Source: Sipunculus nudus
Lineage: Eukaryota > Annelida > Sipuncula > Golfingiida > Sipunculidae
Assembly (NCBI GenBank): GCA_026874595.1
Contig: CM049320.1
Span: 44,712,714-44,776,713 of the forward strand
Length of the DNA: 64,000 bases
Direction: 5' to 3'
This document shows, one piece after another, positions 46,412-57,234 of the stretch. The position numbers and the translations under genes are program-made. The number at the start of each line of letters is the position of its first letter. The first letter of the stretch is position 1. A model generated the notes under the pieces. The model ran no database searches and was not told the origin of the DNA. It worked only from the letters and a program-made list of their open reading frames with translations.

Positions 46412-47314
46412 GTAAGTGTAATATCAGCTCATGTAATGACAACACAACAAGAGTCACTCTCTGTGTAGACATGTCATTGCAAGTGCAATATCAGACATTG
46501 TAAGTACAACACAGCAAGAGTAACTGTCAGCGTGGACATTCGATTGTAAGTGTAATATCAGACACTGTAAGGACAACACAACAAGAGTCACTCTCAGTGT
46601 AGACATGCCATTGTAAGTGTAATATCAGACACTTTAAGAGTCACTCTTAGTGTAGACATGCCATTGTAAGTGTTATATTAGCCCCTGTAAGGACAACACA
46701 ACAAGAGTCACTCTCATTGTAGACATGCCATTGTAAGTGTAATATCAGCCACTGTAAGGACAATACAACTAGAGTCACTCTCAGTGTAAGCATGCGATTG
46801 TAAGTGTAATATCAGCCCCTGTAAGGACAACCCAACAGAATCACTCTCAGTGTAGACATGCCATTGTAAGTGTAATATCAGCTACTGTAAGGACAACACA
46901 ACAAGAGTCACTCTCAGGGTAGACATGCCATTGTAAATGTAATATCAATCCCTGTAAGGACAACACAACAAGAGTAAATGTAAATGTAGACATTTGATTG
47001 TAAGTGTAATATCAGCCCTTGTAAGTACAACCCAACAGAGTCACTCTCAGTGTAGACATGCCATTGTAAGTGTAATGTCAGACACTGTAATGACAACACA
47101 ACCAGAGTGTACTCTCAGTGTAGATATGCCATTATAAGTGTAATATCAGCCCCTGAAAGGACAACACAACAAGAGTAACTGTAAGTGTAGTCTAGCAATT
47201 CTTAGTGTAATATCAGCTACTGTAAGGAAAATACAACAAGAGTAAGTGTCAGTGTAGACATGCCATTGGAAGTGTAATTTCAGACACTGTAAGGACAACA
47301 CTACAAGAATAATG
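46412..47314 (+). repeat. ~67-bp minisatellite seeded by the exon-2 splice donor, left block
   Basis: About 13 monomers follow the exon directly, with units starting at about 46469, 46535, 46602, 46656, 46722, 46790, 46855, 46922, 46989, 47055, 47122, 47190 and 47256. Each carries GACATGCCATTGTAAGTG or a close variant, followed by 'taatatcag', 'cccctgtaaggacaaca', 'caacaagagtcactctca'. The first unit of the series is the real exon-intron border itself. The array breaks at the inverted-repeat element and resumes at 51570. Confidence 0.93.
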
Positions 47315-47763
47315 TGATGTATTTACGGCACGATCCTCAATGGTATCAGCTGTAAATTTACGGATATCTCTCGTTCTCAGATATAGCCTCCTTCCGAAAT
47401 AATGGACTTGTAAGTTGGCTTGTTTTTCTTGACTTTTGCTAGTCAATATTTGACGACCTGGCATCGAGCGAGTTACGGAGATACGCTTATACAACGCTTA
47501 TCACATCTGCCGCTATAGCGAACCAGCTAATTTTTACTGACACGCGCAGCATGGATTTTGATACTTTTTCAGAGCCACAAAATTTGCCATCGGTCTGGGT
47601 CTGCGAGACTACATTCCTATCTCATGATCCGGGTACGAGAGTCTGTACTCACCAGAGTAAACAAACAATATGGTAGCTCGGATGGCACTTTGCCGACGTT
47701 GTCTGGCAAGATTGGTCAACATATAGTCAACGTTTATAAATCTGCTTCGTCCTAAACGATATT

Positions 47764-48420
47764 ATGGACGAAATGGACACTAAACGCCGCGTTATACGTC
47801 CTTCTGGGGAAGGTGAAGAAACATTCAACCTCATTCGTTGTCTTGTTGCACCCGGCGCCAAAGGCGACTCATGAGTTAATGAACTGTGTACATTACTCGA
47901 GAAACACTTCGAACCAAAACCAAACATTACGCTTCAACGTTTCCTGTTATATTCCTGTCAACGTAAACCTAACCAGTCGGTTACCGATGAAAGACTTAGC
48001 TTGACTGTGTGATTTTGACAGTACCCCCGAGGGTGTGTCTTTGACGCCTCACTTAGTATTAGAGGAAAACCTCCGTGATAGACTGGTTTGTCGCATTCAT
48101 AGCTATCATACAGCGCCGATTGTTACATGAACAAAACCTAATATTCCATAAAGCACTTGACATTGCTCTTTCAGTGGAGTTAGCTCGAGAAAACACAACC
48201 AAATTGGAACTTGCCACAGGCCCAGGGGTCCAACCAAAACCTAATGTAAACAAACTGTCACACAAAGCAAGGCCCTAGAAACCAGCAAAGAAGCTGTCTC
48301 AGTGTTTCCGATGTGGCAAAAACAACTAGTCACAAGCAGAATGCAGAATTAAAGACCCTATATGTCGTTTTTGGTCCAAGAAAGGCCACATTGAAGTGAT
48401 TTGTTTTGCTAATTAAAAGG
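47764..48420 (+). pseudogene. Gypsy-type Gag remnant with zinc knuckles
   Basis: Starts near MDEMDTKRRV. Capsid-like reading includes TFNLIRCLVAPGAKGD, LEKHFEPKPN and a region with LRDRLVC and DIALSVELA. This is followed at about 48300-48415 by CFRCGKNN...C and ICRFWSKKGHIEVICF, the relics of two CCHC zinc knuckles. In the first the histidine codon is replaced by a stop (NN-stop-S), and in the second a cysteine is replaced (FW instead of FC). Frame changes occur several times. Gag would package the element RNA; this copy cannot. Confidence 0.75.
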
Positions 48421-48559
48421 CAAACAAGTCAGTCAGACAATCACAACCTAAACACCTTGTCCTTCAGGGGGAGGATGAGCAGGAAGAGCCTGAACCAACC
48501 ACAGGATCAGTGTATGGACTGTTTATTGTACATGGCATACGTACGCAGCCACTGGTGAC

Positions 48560-48860
48560 CTGTCTTACAGTTGAAGGTAGGCCATAGAAAATTGAAATAG
48601 GCACAGGAGCTGCTGTCTCTATTATAAGTGGAAGAACTGGCTAACCGCTTAGGCCAGCCAGTCAGTCAAAGAAAACCATAGATAAACTGCGTACGTACAC
48701 AGGAGAAGAACTTTCAGTTACATGAGTACTTGTTGTCAAAGTGGAATCACATGGGAAACTGGACTCCCTCTGATGATTGCGCCAGGCGATGGACCTAGGG
48801 TCCTTGGTCGTAACTGGATCAGTCAGATCAAGCTCAACGGGCAGGAGATACATCAACTGT
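48560..48860 (+). pseudogene. Gypsy-type protease remnant
   Basis: A LTVEGRP segment, then EIGTGAAVSII at about 48594-48626, where retroelement aspartic proteases have DTGA. The catalytic aspartate position reads Gly. Downstream, VLGRNWISQIKLN at about 48798-48840 is the usual protease/RT linker. Stops interrupt the frame. Confidence 0.7.
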
Positions 48861-48869
48861 GTAACATTA

Positions 48870-49770
48870 CTAAAACACCCACAAAATCATTACAGAATGT
48901 TTTAGATAAACACGGTGACCTCTTTACGGAGTCGCAGGAAGCTATAAGGGTGTTTCAGCACGCATATATGTGGGAGATGGAGCCACTCCACAGTTCTTCA
49001 AAGCTAGACCAGTGCCTTAAGCCATGGAGGGTCTGGTGGATAATTAACTTGATAGACTGTTAACCCAGAATATCATTGAACCAGTGCAGTACTTTGACAG
49101 GGCTGCACCAGCTGTTCCTATGGTCAAAGGTGACAAAACCGAATGCCTGTGTGGCGATTACAAAGTTACAGTCATCCGGGTAGCAAAGCTGGACCGTTAT
49201 CGAATACCAGAGATTGCGGATGTTTGTGTCCAGTTGGGAAACGGTTCAATCTATAGCAAGTTAGACCTTAAACATTATATGAACAGATTGAACTTGCTCC
49301 TGAAAGCAGAAAATTTGTTACAGTAAACACTTACCGCGGACTCTTTACATACAAACGTCTGACCTATGAGGTTTTCTCTGCACCAGGGATTTTTTCAGCG
49401 AGTGGTAGACTCTCTTATCAAAGACATCCCAGACACCATGGGATACCTAGACGATATACTGTTAACTGGTGTCACAGATGAGGAACACTTGCGTACTATG
49501 AATGCACTTATGGAGCGTCTCGAGGAAGCAAAGTGCCGGTTATGGAAGTAAAAATGTAAGTTTTTTTGCAAACAGAGGTCGAGTATCTAGGACATACATT
49601 AGATGCTGTCGGAATCCGTCCAGCAGGGAAAGCCGTCACCGTCATACAAGAGGCCCCAGCACCTACCAACGTGTCTGAACTTTGGGTATACCTTGGCTTG
49701 ATTAACCACTACGCTCGATTCTTGCCGGACTTGCAGAATTGCTGGCACCATTACACGCTTTGATGAAAGG
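48870..49770 (+). pseudogene. Gypsy-type reverse transcriptase remnant
   Basis: Blocks in order: CGDYKVTV and AKLDRYRIPEIAD (about 49150-49220), YSKLDLKH (about 49252), VNTYRGLFTYKRL (about 49324), APGIFQRVVDSL (about 49379), YLDDILLTGVTDEEHL (about 49444, the catalytic DD intact) and EYLGHTLDAVGIRP (about 49574, thumb/connection). At least three frameshifts or stops separate the blocks. The order and motifs are those of Ty3/Gypsy, not of LINE or copia. Confidence 0.88.
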
Positions 49771-49849
49771 AGATGCAGAGTGGAGATGGGGAAAGCGTGA
49801 GAAGGCCACCTTCCGTAAGACAAAAGAACTGTTGAACTCGCCACGTTAA

Positions 49850-50135
49850 ATGGAACATTTTGCCCCCGCAAACCAACTGGTATTCACATGTGATGCCTTA
49901 CCATACGGTGTCGGTGCCATACTATCTCTCACAGTGAAACCTATAGCCTGTCCCTCCCGTAAGCTATCACCAGCTGGGAAGAACTATTCTACACTTGATA
50001 AGATAGGCCTGGTAGTCATAGTAGGCCTTAAGAACTTTCATCAGTATCTGTGGGACCGACCATTCGTGACAGGCCATAAGCTGATGATCGGTATCTTCGG
50101 AGGGCTCACAGATGGCCTCACCTAGACTATGAGAA
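49850..50135 (+). pseudogene. Gypsy-type RNase H remnant
   Basis: HFAPANQLVFTCDALPYGVG matches the start of the RNase H domain with the first catalytic Asp in CDA, followed by SRKLSPAGKNYSTLDK (YST.DKE-type block) and HQYLWDRPFV. Near the end the expected DH.PL block is lost in frame changes. Confidence 0.8.
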
Positions 50136-50489
50136 GTGCACTCACTTTGTCAGCATATGAATATACCATAAAGCGCCGCCCTGAGCATTCCATACCGCAC
50201 ACCGATGACCTGAGTAGGCTCCACTGCACGAGAATACGACTCTACAGGTTCCTTACCAGGGGACACAATCCTTGTGATGGATCATTCAGACAGATCTCCT
50301 GTTAATGCTAAGGATGTTTAACTGGGAACTGAGAGGGACCCTCTGTTGTCACAAGTGATGAAAATTGTACAAGCGGGGTTCCCCAGGAAAGTGAATGATG
50401 AGGCCCTCCTTCCATTCTGTAATTCGAACTGAGTGTACAGGATGAATGTTTGATGTGGGGTGGCTGTGTAATCATACCACCAAACAGTC

Positions 50490-51160
50490 GTGCCACATTT
50501 CTCGAAGACCTCCACAGTACCCGCCCAGGCATGGTCCGCAAGAAGGCACTGGCAAGAAGCATCATGCGGTGGCTCTATGGATGCAGAAATAGAACAAACA
50601 GTAAAACGCTGTGACGAATGTCAACTGAGTCGTCACCAACCTGCTCGGGCTCTGCTACAGCCCTGGCCATTCCCAGAACGCCCCTGGTCACGAATCCACA
50701 TATATTACGCCGGTCCGTTACAGGGGAAAATGTTCCTGATCAGTGACGACGCCCACACAAAGTGGATTGGGGCACACATAAAATGTGGTTCTACTGCCTT
50801 AGTAACCGTTAACAAGCTGCGCTTAGCATTTAGCACACATGGTACTCCGGATATCATAGTGTCGGACAATGCAACCGCATTTACGAGCAGTGAATTTCAG
50901 TACTTCTGCCAAGCAAACGGCATAAAACACATAACCAGTGCACCCCACCATCCTTCCACCAATGGACTAGATGAACGTTCTGTCTGTACGGTTAAAGTAG
51001 GCCTTACACGGTTGGGGAAGGGAAGCTGGGGATGAACCTCGCACGCCATTTGTTCACCTGTCGTATCACTCTGCACCCAACTACCGGAGTGTCGCCCCCG
51101 GAATTGTTCTGGGTCGAATGCCGAAGTCGCGATTGCATCTAGTACAACCAGGCCTTGCTA
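50490..51160 (+). pseudogene. Gypsy-type integrase remnant
   Basis: The zinc-binding end shows CDECQLSRHQPA. The core starts RPWSRIHIYYAGPLQGKMF, where the first catalytic Asp of the usual HIDYAGP reads Tyr. It continues with DIIVSDNATAFTSSEFQ (second Asp present) and HPSTNGLDERSV (Glu present). The frame stops at about 51035, and 'tgvspPELFW'-like sequence follows in another frame near 51075-51115. It would have inserted the DNA copy; with D to Y it is inactive. Confidence 0.87.
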
Positions 51161-51569
51161 GGAGAGTGCAAGACAAACAGTCATAACAGAAATAACATTA
51201 TGCCAAAAGTGACACTCGTTATGCATTCCATGATCCATATAAAAAGTTATATAACATGCAACAGTATAAATCACAATTTACAAGGACTCCGTGAACATTT
51301 CATAAATGGTGATTATTTAGTATTACAAAGATTCTGACGTTGTTTCATCCTGTTCATTCAATTACATATCACCTGATTTGGACTGAAGAAGGGGAGGATA
51401 GTCAGGAAGAGCCAAAATCAGGTCAGATATTGACAAGCAAAAGTCAAGACAAACAATGCTGGCACACATCCGTTAATCCAGAACAAGCCTAAATTTGAGA
51501 GCGGGAGAAACAATGTAAATTTAGAGATTATACCAATGGGGATCGTACCGTTAAAACATCATATTTTAT

Positions 51570-52200
51570 TATCAATGTGTAGACATACCATTGTAAATGT
51601 AATATCAGCCCCTGTAAGGACAACACAACAAGAGTAATTATCAGTGTAGACATGCCATTGTAAGTTTAATATCAGTCCCCGTAAGAACAACACAACAAGA
51701 GGAAATGTCAGTGTAGGCATGCCAGTGTAAGTGTCATATCAGCCCCTGTAAGGAAAACACAACAACAGACACTATCAGTGTAGACATGCCATTGAAAGTG
51801 TAATATCAGAGTAACTGTAAGTACATGTACAAAAATGTTCACTACAAATTCAAACCTATTACTGGTCCTTAACAATGAAACTATTGTCACTTTGGACATG
51901 CCTCCATAAGTACACTGTCTTTTAGTGAGTATACAATGTTTGTACTTGGCGGTTAACCATTAAACAAAAGTTACAACCAGTGTTTACATGCCACTACAAG
52001 TACACTGTCTGTAAGTGAGTACCCTTGACACAAGATTCAATGCCAGTATAGACATGTCACAATAATTACAATATATGCAGTGGCCATTAACCATGAAACA
52101 TGAGTCACTATCAGTGTAGACATGTTACTGTATATACAATGTCTGTAAGTAACCATGAACAATTAAACAGCAGTTTCTACTAGTGAAGACATGTTATTGT
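51570..52200 (+). repeat. ~67-bp minisatellite, right block, increasingly degenerate
   Basis: Resumes after the inserted element with 'gtgtagacataccattgtaa' and several more units ('gacatgccattgtaagttta', 'gcatgccagtgtaagtg', 'gacatgccattgaaagtg'), then fades to scattered 'gtgtagacatgt.actgtaa' words. Confidence 0.8.
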
Positions 52201-52201
52201 A

Positions 52202-52927
52202 TGTCACCCGATAAGAATTACCCTTACCGGTGCCCTAGGAAAAAGGCTGCCTTTATTAAGTGAGAGACCGCGTTGTCTTTGGGTTAACGTGGTAAAGTAG
52301 AGATGGTGTGGTTTATGATGGCACACTCATCATATATGCATTCAGGTACACAATAAAACACACGGCAGTGGCTAATCAACAAGGAATATATTTATTAAAA
52401 TAAAATTACAGAATTCAAAACCACCTTTTAGATGGGCGTTTTCAGCCTGTTACGCCTTACACCACATAAAATAAACTGGTGGTACACTAAATAAAATGCT
52501 AGTAAAACACAGAGTCCGCTTGAACAGTATCTCCTGAACTGGAAATACTGGACACCGACTGGCGGCACAGGATCCCGACTGGCGGCATTCTACTCCGACT
52601 GTTGGCACGGGACCCCGGTACTGGACCGCGAATGGTGACACTGAAGACTTCCAGACTGTCCAAACACTGAGTATGCGGCCCTCTTAAATGCATCTTTACC
52701 CTGGAGGCACATCTACTAGTATATTCATAAGACTTATACAAAGCCTGGGACTGCTTTGTTACTAAGGCTCATTTATATTCATTAGCACGCTGAATACTAT
52801 ATAGGCTGAAAACAATTTCCCTTCTATAATGGCATATCTCAAAGCGTCGCACTCCTAGACCGGTCTAAATTCCACTATTGTCTCACAATACAATGACGCT
52901 GACCGGATCCCTGGCCTATTTGCAACA
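52202..52927 (-). mobile_element. probable solo LTR
   Basis: On the minus strand it runs from TGTTGCAAATAGG to GGGTGACA (TG...CA ends). TATA-like 'cctatatagta' lies in the first third, and AATAAA lies about 330 bp further downstream, followed by a GT-rich stretch. It has no coding frame. It is nested in the degenerate minisatellite. No exact target duplication was found, so the ends may be off by a few bases, and it could be another promoter-bearing repeat. Confidence 0.45.
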
Positions 52928-53029
52928 CATACTAAGATACAGCTAACCCGAGAAATAAAAGTGAAACATGAATAAACAAACGATACGATTCATTTCATGA
53001 CACTTTATATACTAAGTCTGTAAATGTCC

Positions 53030-53210
53030 AGGAAACAAGATTCACTACCAGTGTAGGCATACATAGAGTAACATGTCCGTAGGTGACCATCTATGATGAA
53101 ACGCGAATCACTGCCGGATTAGAAGGTTATTGTAAGTACAATGTGTCTAAGTGAAAATGAACCATGAAACAAGTGTAGACATACATGTCACTGTAAGTAC
53201 AAATAAGTTC
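53030..53210 (+). repeat. last degenerate minisatellite units of intron 2
   Basis: 'agtgtaggcatacat', 'gtgtagacatacatgtcact' and 'gtaagtacaa' words remain of the ~67-bp monomer. Confidence 0.5.
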
Positions 53211-53214
53211 TTAT

Positions 53215-53426
53215 ATATATAAATATATATATATGTATATATATATTAAATTATATATTTAATTATCTAACATTATTGCATATTATTTATTTAATATATA
53301 TAAAAGAATTAACATTTTGATGGATTTCAGTACATACATATACATATACACAAACAAATATTCAAATATATTCATAAGTTTATTTAGAAGTATGTAACAT
53401 ATAAATGTGCAACTGTCCATTTTCGT

Positions 53427-53467
<41 letters not shown>

Positions 53468-53600
53468 AACATACACACATACATAATTTTATTAAGCCTG
53501 ACATAACAAATTGTTATGAATCCATATACTTGTTCATTATGCTTAATTTGTTCAGCTTTTTCTTAATGTAAGTTGTTATAAATATATTCATGTAACATCT
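53215..53600. repeat. AT-rich tract with (TA)n microsatellites
   Basis: TA-rich runs at 53213-53262 and an uninterrupted (TA)n at about 53434-53464, just upstream of exon 3. Confidence 0.8.
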
Positions 53601-53612
53601 GATTTATTTCAG

Positions 53613-53730
53613 AAACTCTGTCCCTTCCACCACATCAGTTGAAGCCTTGAACATTAAAATCCACCATGTCAACAAGCTCAGCATGTATGTTGATGTGGCA
53701 CTGTGGGGAGGTGTTGTTCCGGGAAATCAA
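53613..53730 (+). CDS. ALN: allantoinase, coding exon 3
   Basis: Acceptor ctgatttatttcag|a supplies the third base of the Leu codon split by intron 2 (tt+a), giving DMPL-NSVPSTTSVEALNIK. It ends VDVALWGGVVPGNQ at a strong donor, caa|GTAAGT, phase 0. The NS.P.TTS block and VD.A.WGGV.P.N continue the allantoinase N-terminal barrel directly after the VDMPL strand. It covers the last base of codon 96 and residues 97-135. A full enzyme has roughly 470-490 residues, so the lysine that binds the metals and the catalytic C-terminal half lie on later exons. I saw none before 64000. Phase and motif continuity across three exons make this assignment firm. Confidence 0.92.
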
Positions 53731-54141
53731 GTAAGTATGATGCAAACAGTAACAATGTCTAAAACAGATACATTAATATGCTGGATATTGAGTCAAATAT
53801 AAATATGGAAGTATAAATGAATATAAATTTATTGATGAAGTGTTTAAGGGGCCAATACATTGTGCTTTTAGTTACTAAAATAAAAATCCAGGTCATTCAT
53901 GGTGACAAGAGGAAAGACTACATATGACTTAAGTAAGGAAAAAGCATGAGACGATAAAGGCTGTCTTTGTAAAGAATTGCTATTTGGCAAAGGGACAGTC
54001 ATTCAAATGTCATTCACTTGTGCTGGGTCTCCACTCTATTAACGAGGAAGTATTGAGAATTTAATGCTTGGTCCATGCAAGATCTTCCTTACAGGACAGA
54101 CAAGGAAAACTCCAGCACTACAGATCTTTTGTCTAACCCTG

Positions 54142-54154
54142 CATGTCAGTTCTT
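54142..54154. repeat. target-site duplication, left copy
   Basis: CATGTCAGTTCTT, identical to 58456-58468, next to the LINE poly(A) end. Confidence 0.8.
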
Positions 54155-54549
54155 TTTTTTTATAATATCTTTATTTCAACAAAAATATACCAAGAATAAC
54201 AAATATAGTATTATTACATTGCATTGTCATGTTCACAATCGATTGTCATCATCTTTCTTAGTTGGTCCCCATTTAAAAAAATAAAGCTGTAATCTATCCT
54301 TCTTTTTTGCTACTCTATGTTCAATATATTTAACATAATCTACCTTTGACTGATATGCTTTCAAGCTCAATTTACCTGCGTCCCTGTTCATATAAACTTA
54401 TTGCTTATATATATTAATCAAAGTACTAATGAGACAGCGGTTGTCACTTTCAACGATATAAACATATACAATAACCAACTCTGAGATATCCGGCATCGTT
54501 ACATTAAACGTCTTTGTCCATTCCATGATCTGAAAATACAAGTTTTTAG

Positions 54550-55439
54550 CATGTTAACAACTACAAAATAGATGATTAATAGTTTCTGGTTCGGTGAAAC
54601 AATATGAACATAATCTGGTCTCAATCAATGTCCATGAATACAGTTTATTATTTACACCTATATAGTTGTGAATTACTTTGAACTGGAACTCACGAGAATA
54701 AGTATCATAACAATTTATATGTATATTATTACATATTTCTGTCCAGTCTACTCCATCAGATTTACTCACAAAGATTTTTTGCCGATGGTTCTTCACATAA
54801 ATGGTATAGCAGCATTTTATATACCTGATTTGATTTAAGAAGTTGTAGGTTTGTCAACTTACCGTTACATACAATGTAGTCAGAACACCTATATTTGTCA
54901 ACTAAACCTTGTGTAACATTATTAGCAGTAAGAGAAAACCATTTCAGTGGAATTGTACATAATAGAGAATTATGTAACATGACACAGCTGTTATATTTGT
55001 CTTCTGGTAATATGTCATTAGGTTGTTTTAAACAAACCATTTCCATCGACTAAATCTTCTATATGATTTATATCAACCTTGCCCAGCTGGCTAAAGTTTA
55101 CGGACTGGTTATTTATTCTAATTAGTTTATTTCGCCAGAGAGGTTGGACTAGAACTTCGTCTGGAGTTTCCGGGGAACAGCTTGCAAACTGAGACCATAT
55201 ATGAAACGCATTCTTATAGAAAGATAACTTGTATGACACTAGACTGTTAACATCCAATTTAGTCCCCACGTTCAACATATGGACTCCAATTTTCAATAAA
55301 CGATAAAGTGGAATGATTTTCCATTTTCTGATTTTACCATCTAGTAAATTTTTAATCCATATGATTCGTTGAGTTTTATATTTTAATTCGAAATCTGGTA
55401 ATGAAATTCCTCCAATACTATAGTCCCCAACTAATGACA
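54550..55439 (-). pseudogene. LINE ORF2 C-terminal domain
   Basis: Begins MSLVGDYSIGGISLPDFELK (GG-P-F block after the thumb) and runs through KTQRIIWIKNLL. It ends with a Cys/His stretch, LCSYCFTEPETINHLFCSC (about 54610-54555), the zinc-binding tail common in this clade. Frame changes at about 55030 and 54780. Confidence 0.85.
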
Positions 55440-57234
55440 TATTTCACTTTTGGCCGCCGCCTATTCCTGATAAAGTTGGTAATAAGTTCTTTGATTTTTT
55501 GGATATTCTTCACTGGAGGATCAATTATATTGCTAAAATAATATATTTGTGACATCCCTAATGACTGGACAATTTCTTTTCTTCTATAAATCGTTAATCT
55601 CCTACATTTCCACAAGTTCAGCGTATTACTAAGTTTACCTATCACCTTTCCGTAATTTAGTTTTACAGAAAGGTCTCTATTATAGGTGTAATGTATGCCT
55701 AATACTTTAATTGCTTTCTTTTTTAAGTTGGTCCATGAGAACTCTCCAATCTTTTCAGATGAATATCTGCTTGAACCGATCCATGCAATTTCTCATTTAC
55801 TTTTATTTAATTCTAATGTAGAGTAAGTTGAAAACTCGGCCATAATGGAAAGCAAATATTCGAGTGAGTGGGTATCTTTTAAGAAATAGCTGGCATCGTC
55901 AGCAAAAAGGTACTGTTTTATGACATTATTATTAATGCTTATTCCCTTAATATTATCAATATCTCTAACTTTGGCGGACTAAATTTCTATAGCAAACAAA
56001 AAAAAGATAAGGAGCCAGGGGGTCACCTTGTCGGGCTGACCTCAGTAGTTTGAAATACCCTGTTGATCTCCCAAAATCCATCACACAACGTTCGGCATTT
56101 GTATACAAGATTCTTACCCATTTTATAAAAGTTTTAGGAAAAACAAAACGCTCAAGAACTGTAAATAGAAATGTATAATCCAAACTATCGAAGGCAGCCG
56201 CAATTCTGCAGCGAAAAAGATGCCTTTCATGTTTTCTGAATTCGTGTATTCCAATATATCTGATATAAGCCTGTTCGCCTCTGCTATTGACCTTCTAGGT
56301 ACAAACGCATACTGATCGGTATCAATCAATTTAAACAAGATCGGCTTAATACGCGATACAAGAATTTTACAAATAACTTTTTTTTCAGTATTTATAAGGC
56401 TTATTGGTCTCCACCCGCTCAACAGTCGGTTATCCTTGCCCTGTTTCTCTATGAGGGTGATGATAGCCTGATTCTGGCTCGGACTCAGTGACCCACATTC
56501 AAAAGATTCATTAAAACTATTTAAAATATCTTTACCCAGAATATAAAAAAATGCTTTTATAAATTCTTTTGGAAGCCCCTCATTACCGGGTATTTTTCCA
56601 TCGGGAATATCTTTTATTGCTTTATGGTGTTCTGCTATTGTTCTAGGAGATTATAGTAAAGTCTTTTCAGTCTCACTTAAAGTTTGAATATTTACATTTT
56701 GAAGATAATTTCTACAATTTTCTTCGGTAACATTACTTTTCCTTTTATACTTATCTGAAAAGTGAGTTTTAATTTCCATAAGAATGCTAGTTGCATCTGT
56801 TATTTCTTCATCATTTATTAATAGCGTTCTGATATGACTTATATTTTTGGGTTTTTTTTTCTCCAGATTTAGAAAATAACTGGTATTTCTTTCGCCCTCC
56901 TCGTACCATTGTATACGAGATCTTATTATTATACCCTCAGTGATTTTTTCATACATTGGTCAAGTTTACTTTTATATTCCCTGTAAAGTTTACAATTCAT
57001 AGTATCGTCTGATAACGTGTTTTAAATAGATTTTACTTTTCTAACTCTTGACGATCTTTACGAAATTTCCGCGCTTTCAATTTTGAGTATGCAGTGGTAA
57101 TTTCCCTAATTTTGGACTTCAGGTACTCCCAGAGTTTAACATAATTTTTTACTGCAGGAAATATATCTTTCGATGTAGTATATTTCGATCGCAACTCCTC
57201 CACATACTGGGAATCGTCAAGCAATGACGTATTA
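55440..57234 (-). pseudogene. LINE ORF2 reverse transcriptase domain
   Basis: Linker region SRIQWYEEGERNTSYFLNLE (about 56910-56850), then DGKIPGNEGLPKEFIKAFF (about 56605-56550), GWRPISLINTEKKVICKIL (about 56418-56360) and DQYAFVPRRSIAEANRLI. The catalytic-Asp block is damaged: FAAELRL sits where a D.EKA-type stretch is expected, followed in another frame by AAFDSLDYTF. RQGDPLAPYLFF (about 56032-56000) and LFADDAS (about 55910-55890) keep the remaining motifs. Several frameshifts are present. Confidence 0.87.

Larger units (their letters stand above)
47315..51561 (+). mobile_element. decayed Ty3/Gypsy-type element bounded by inverted terminal repeats
   Basis: A 4.25-kb insert in the minisatellite. 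The interior reads gag, protease, RT, RNase H and integrase in the Ty3/Gypsy order on the + strand. Ends are TGATGT and ACATCA. About 140 bp at 47315-47460 aligns to the reverse complement of 51421-51561 at roughly 70% identity, with shared words ACGATCC, CTAAATTTAC / TGTAAATTTAC, TTGACTTTTGCT and GTCAATAT. I could not find direct LTRs. The flanking minisatellite shows no clear 4-5-bp duplication. Multiple stops and frameshifts and two altered catalytic residues make it inactive. Confidence 0.75.

Noticed and set aside
47315-51561. Domesticated Gypsy-derived host gene
   Set aside because: Every domain is broken by stops or frameshifts and no intact single-domain frame remains.
27555-53730. 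Dihydropyrimidinase or dihydroorotase instead of allantoinase
   Set aside because: The combination [24 protein letters not shown] and WGGV.P.N fits allantoinase. I know the other two families with different residues at these positions.
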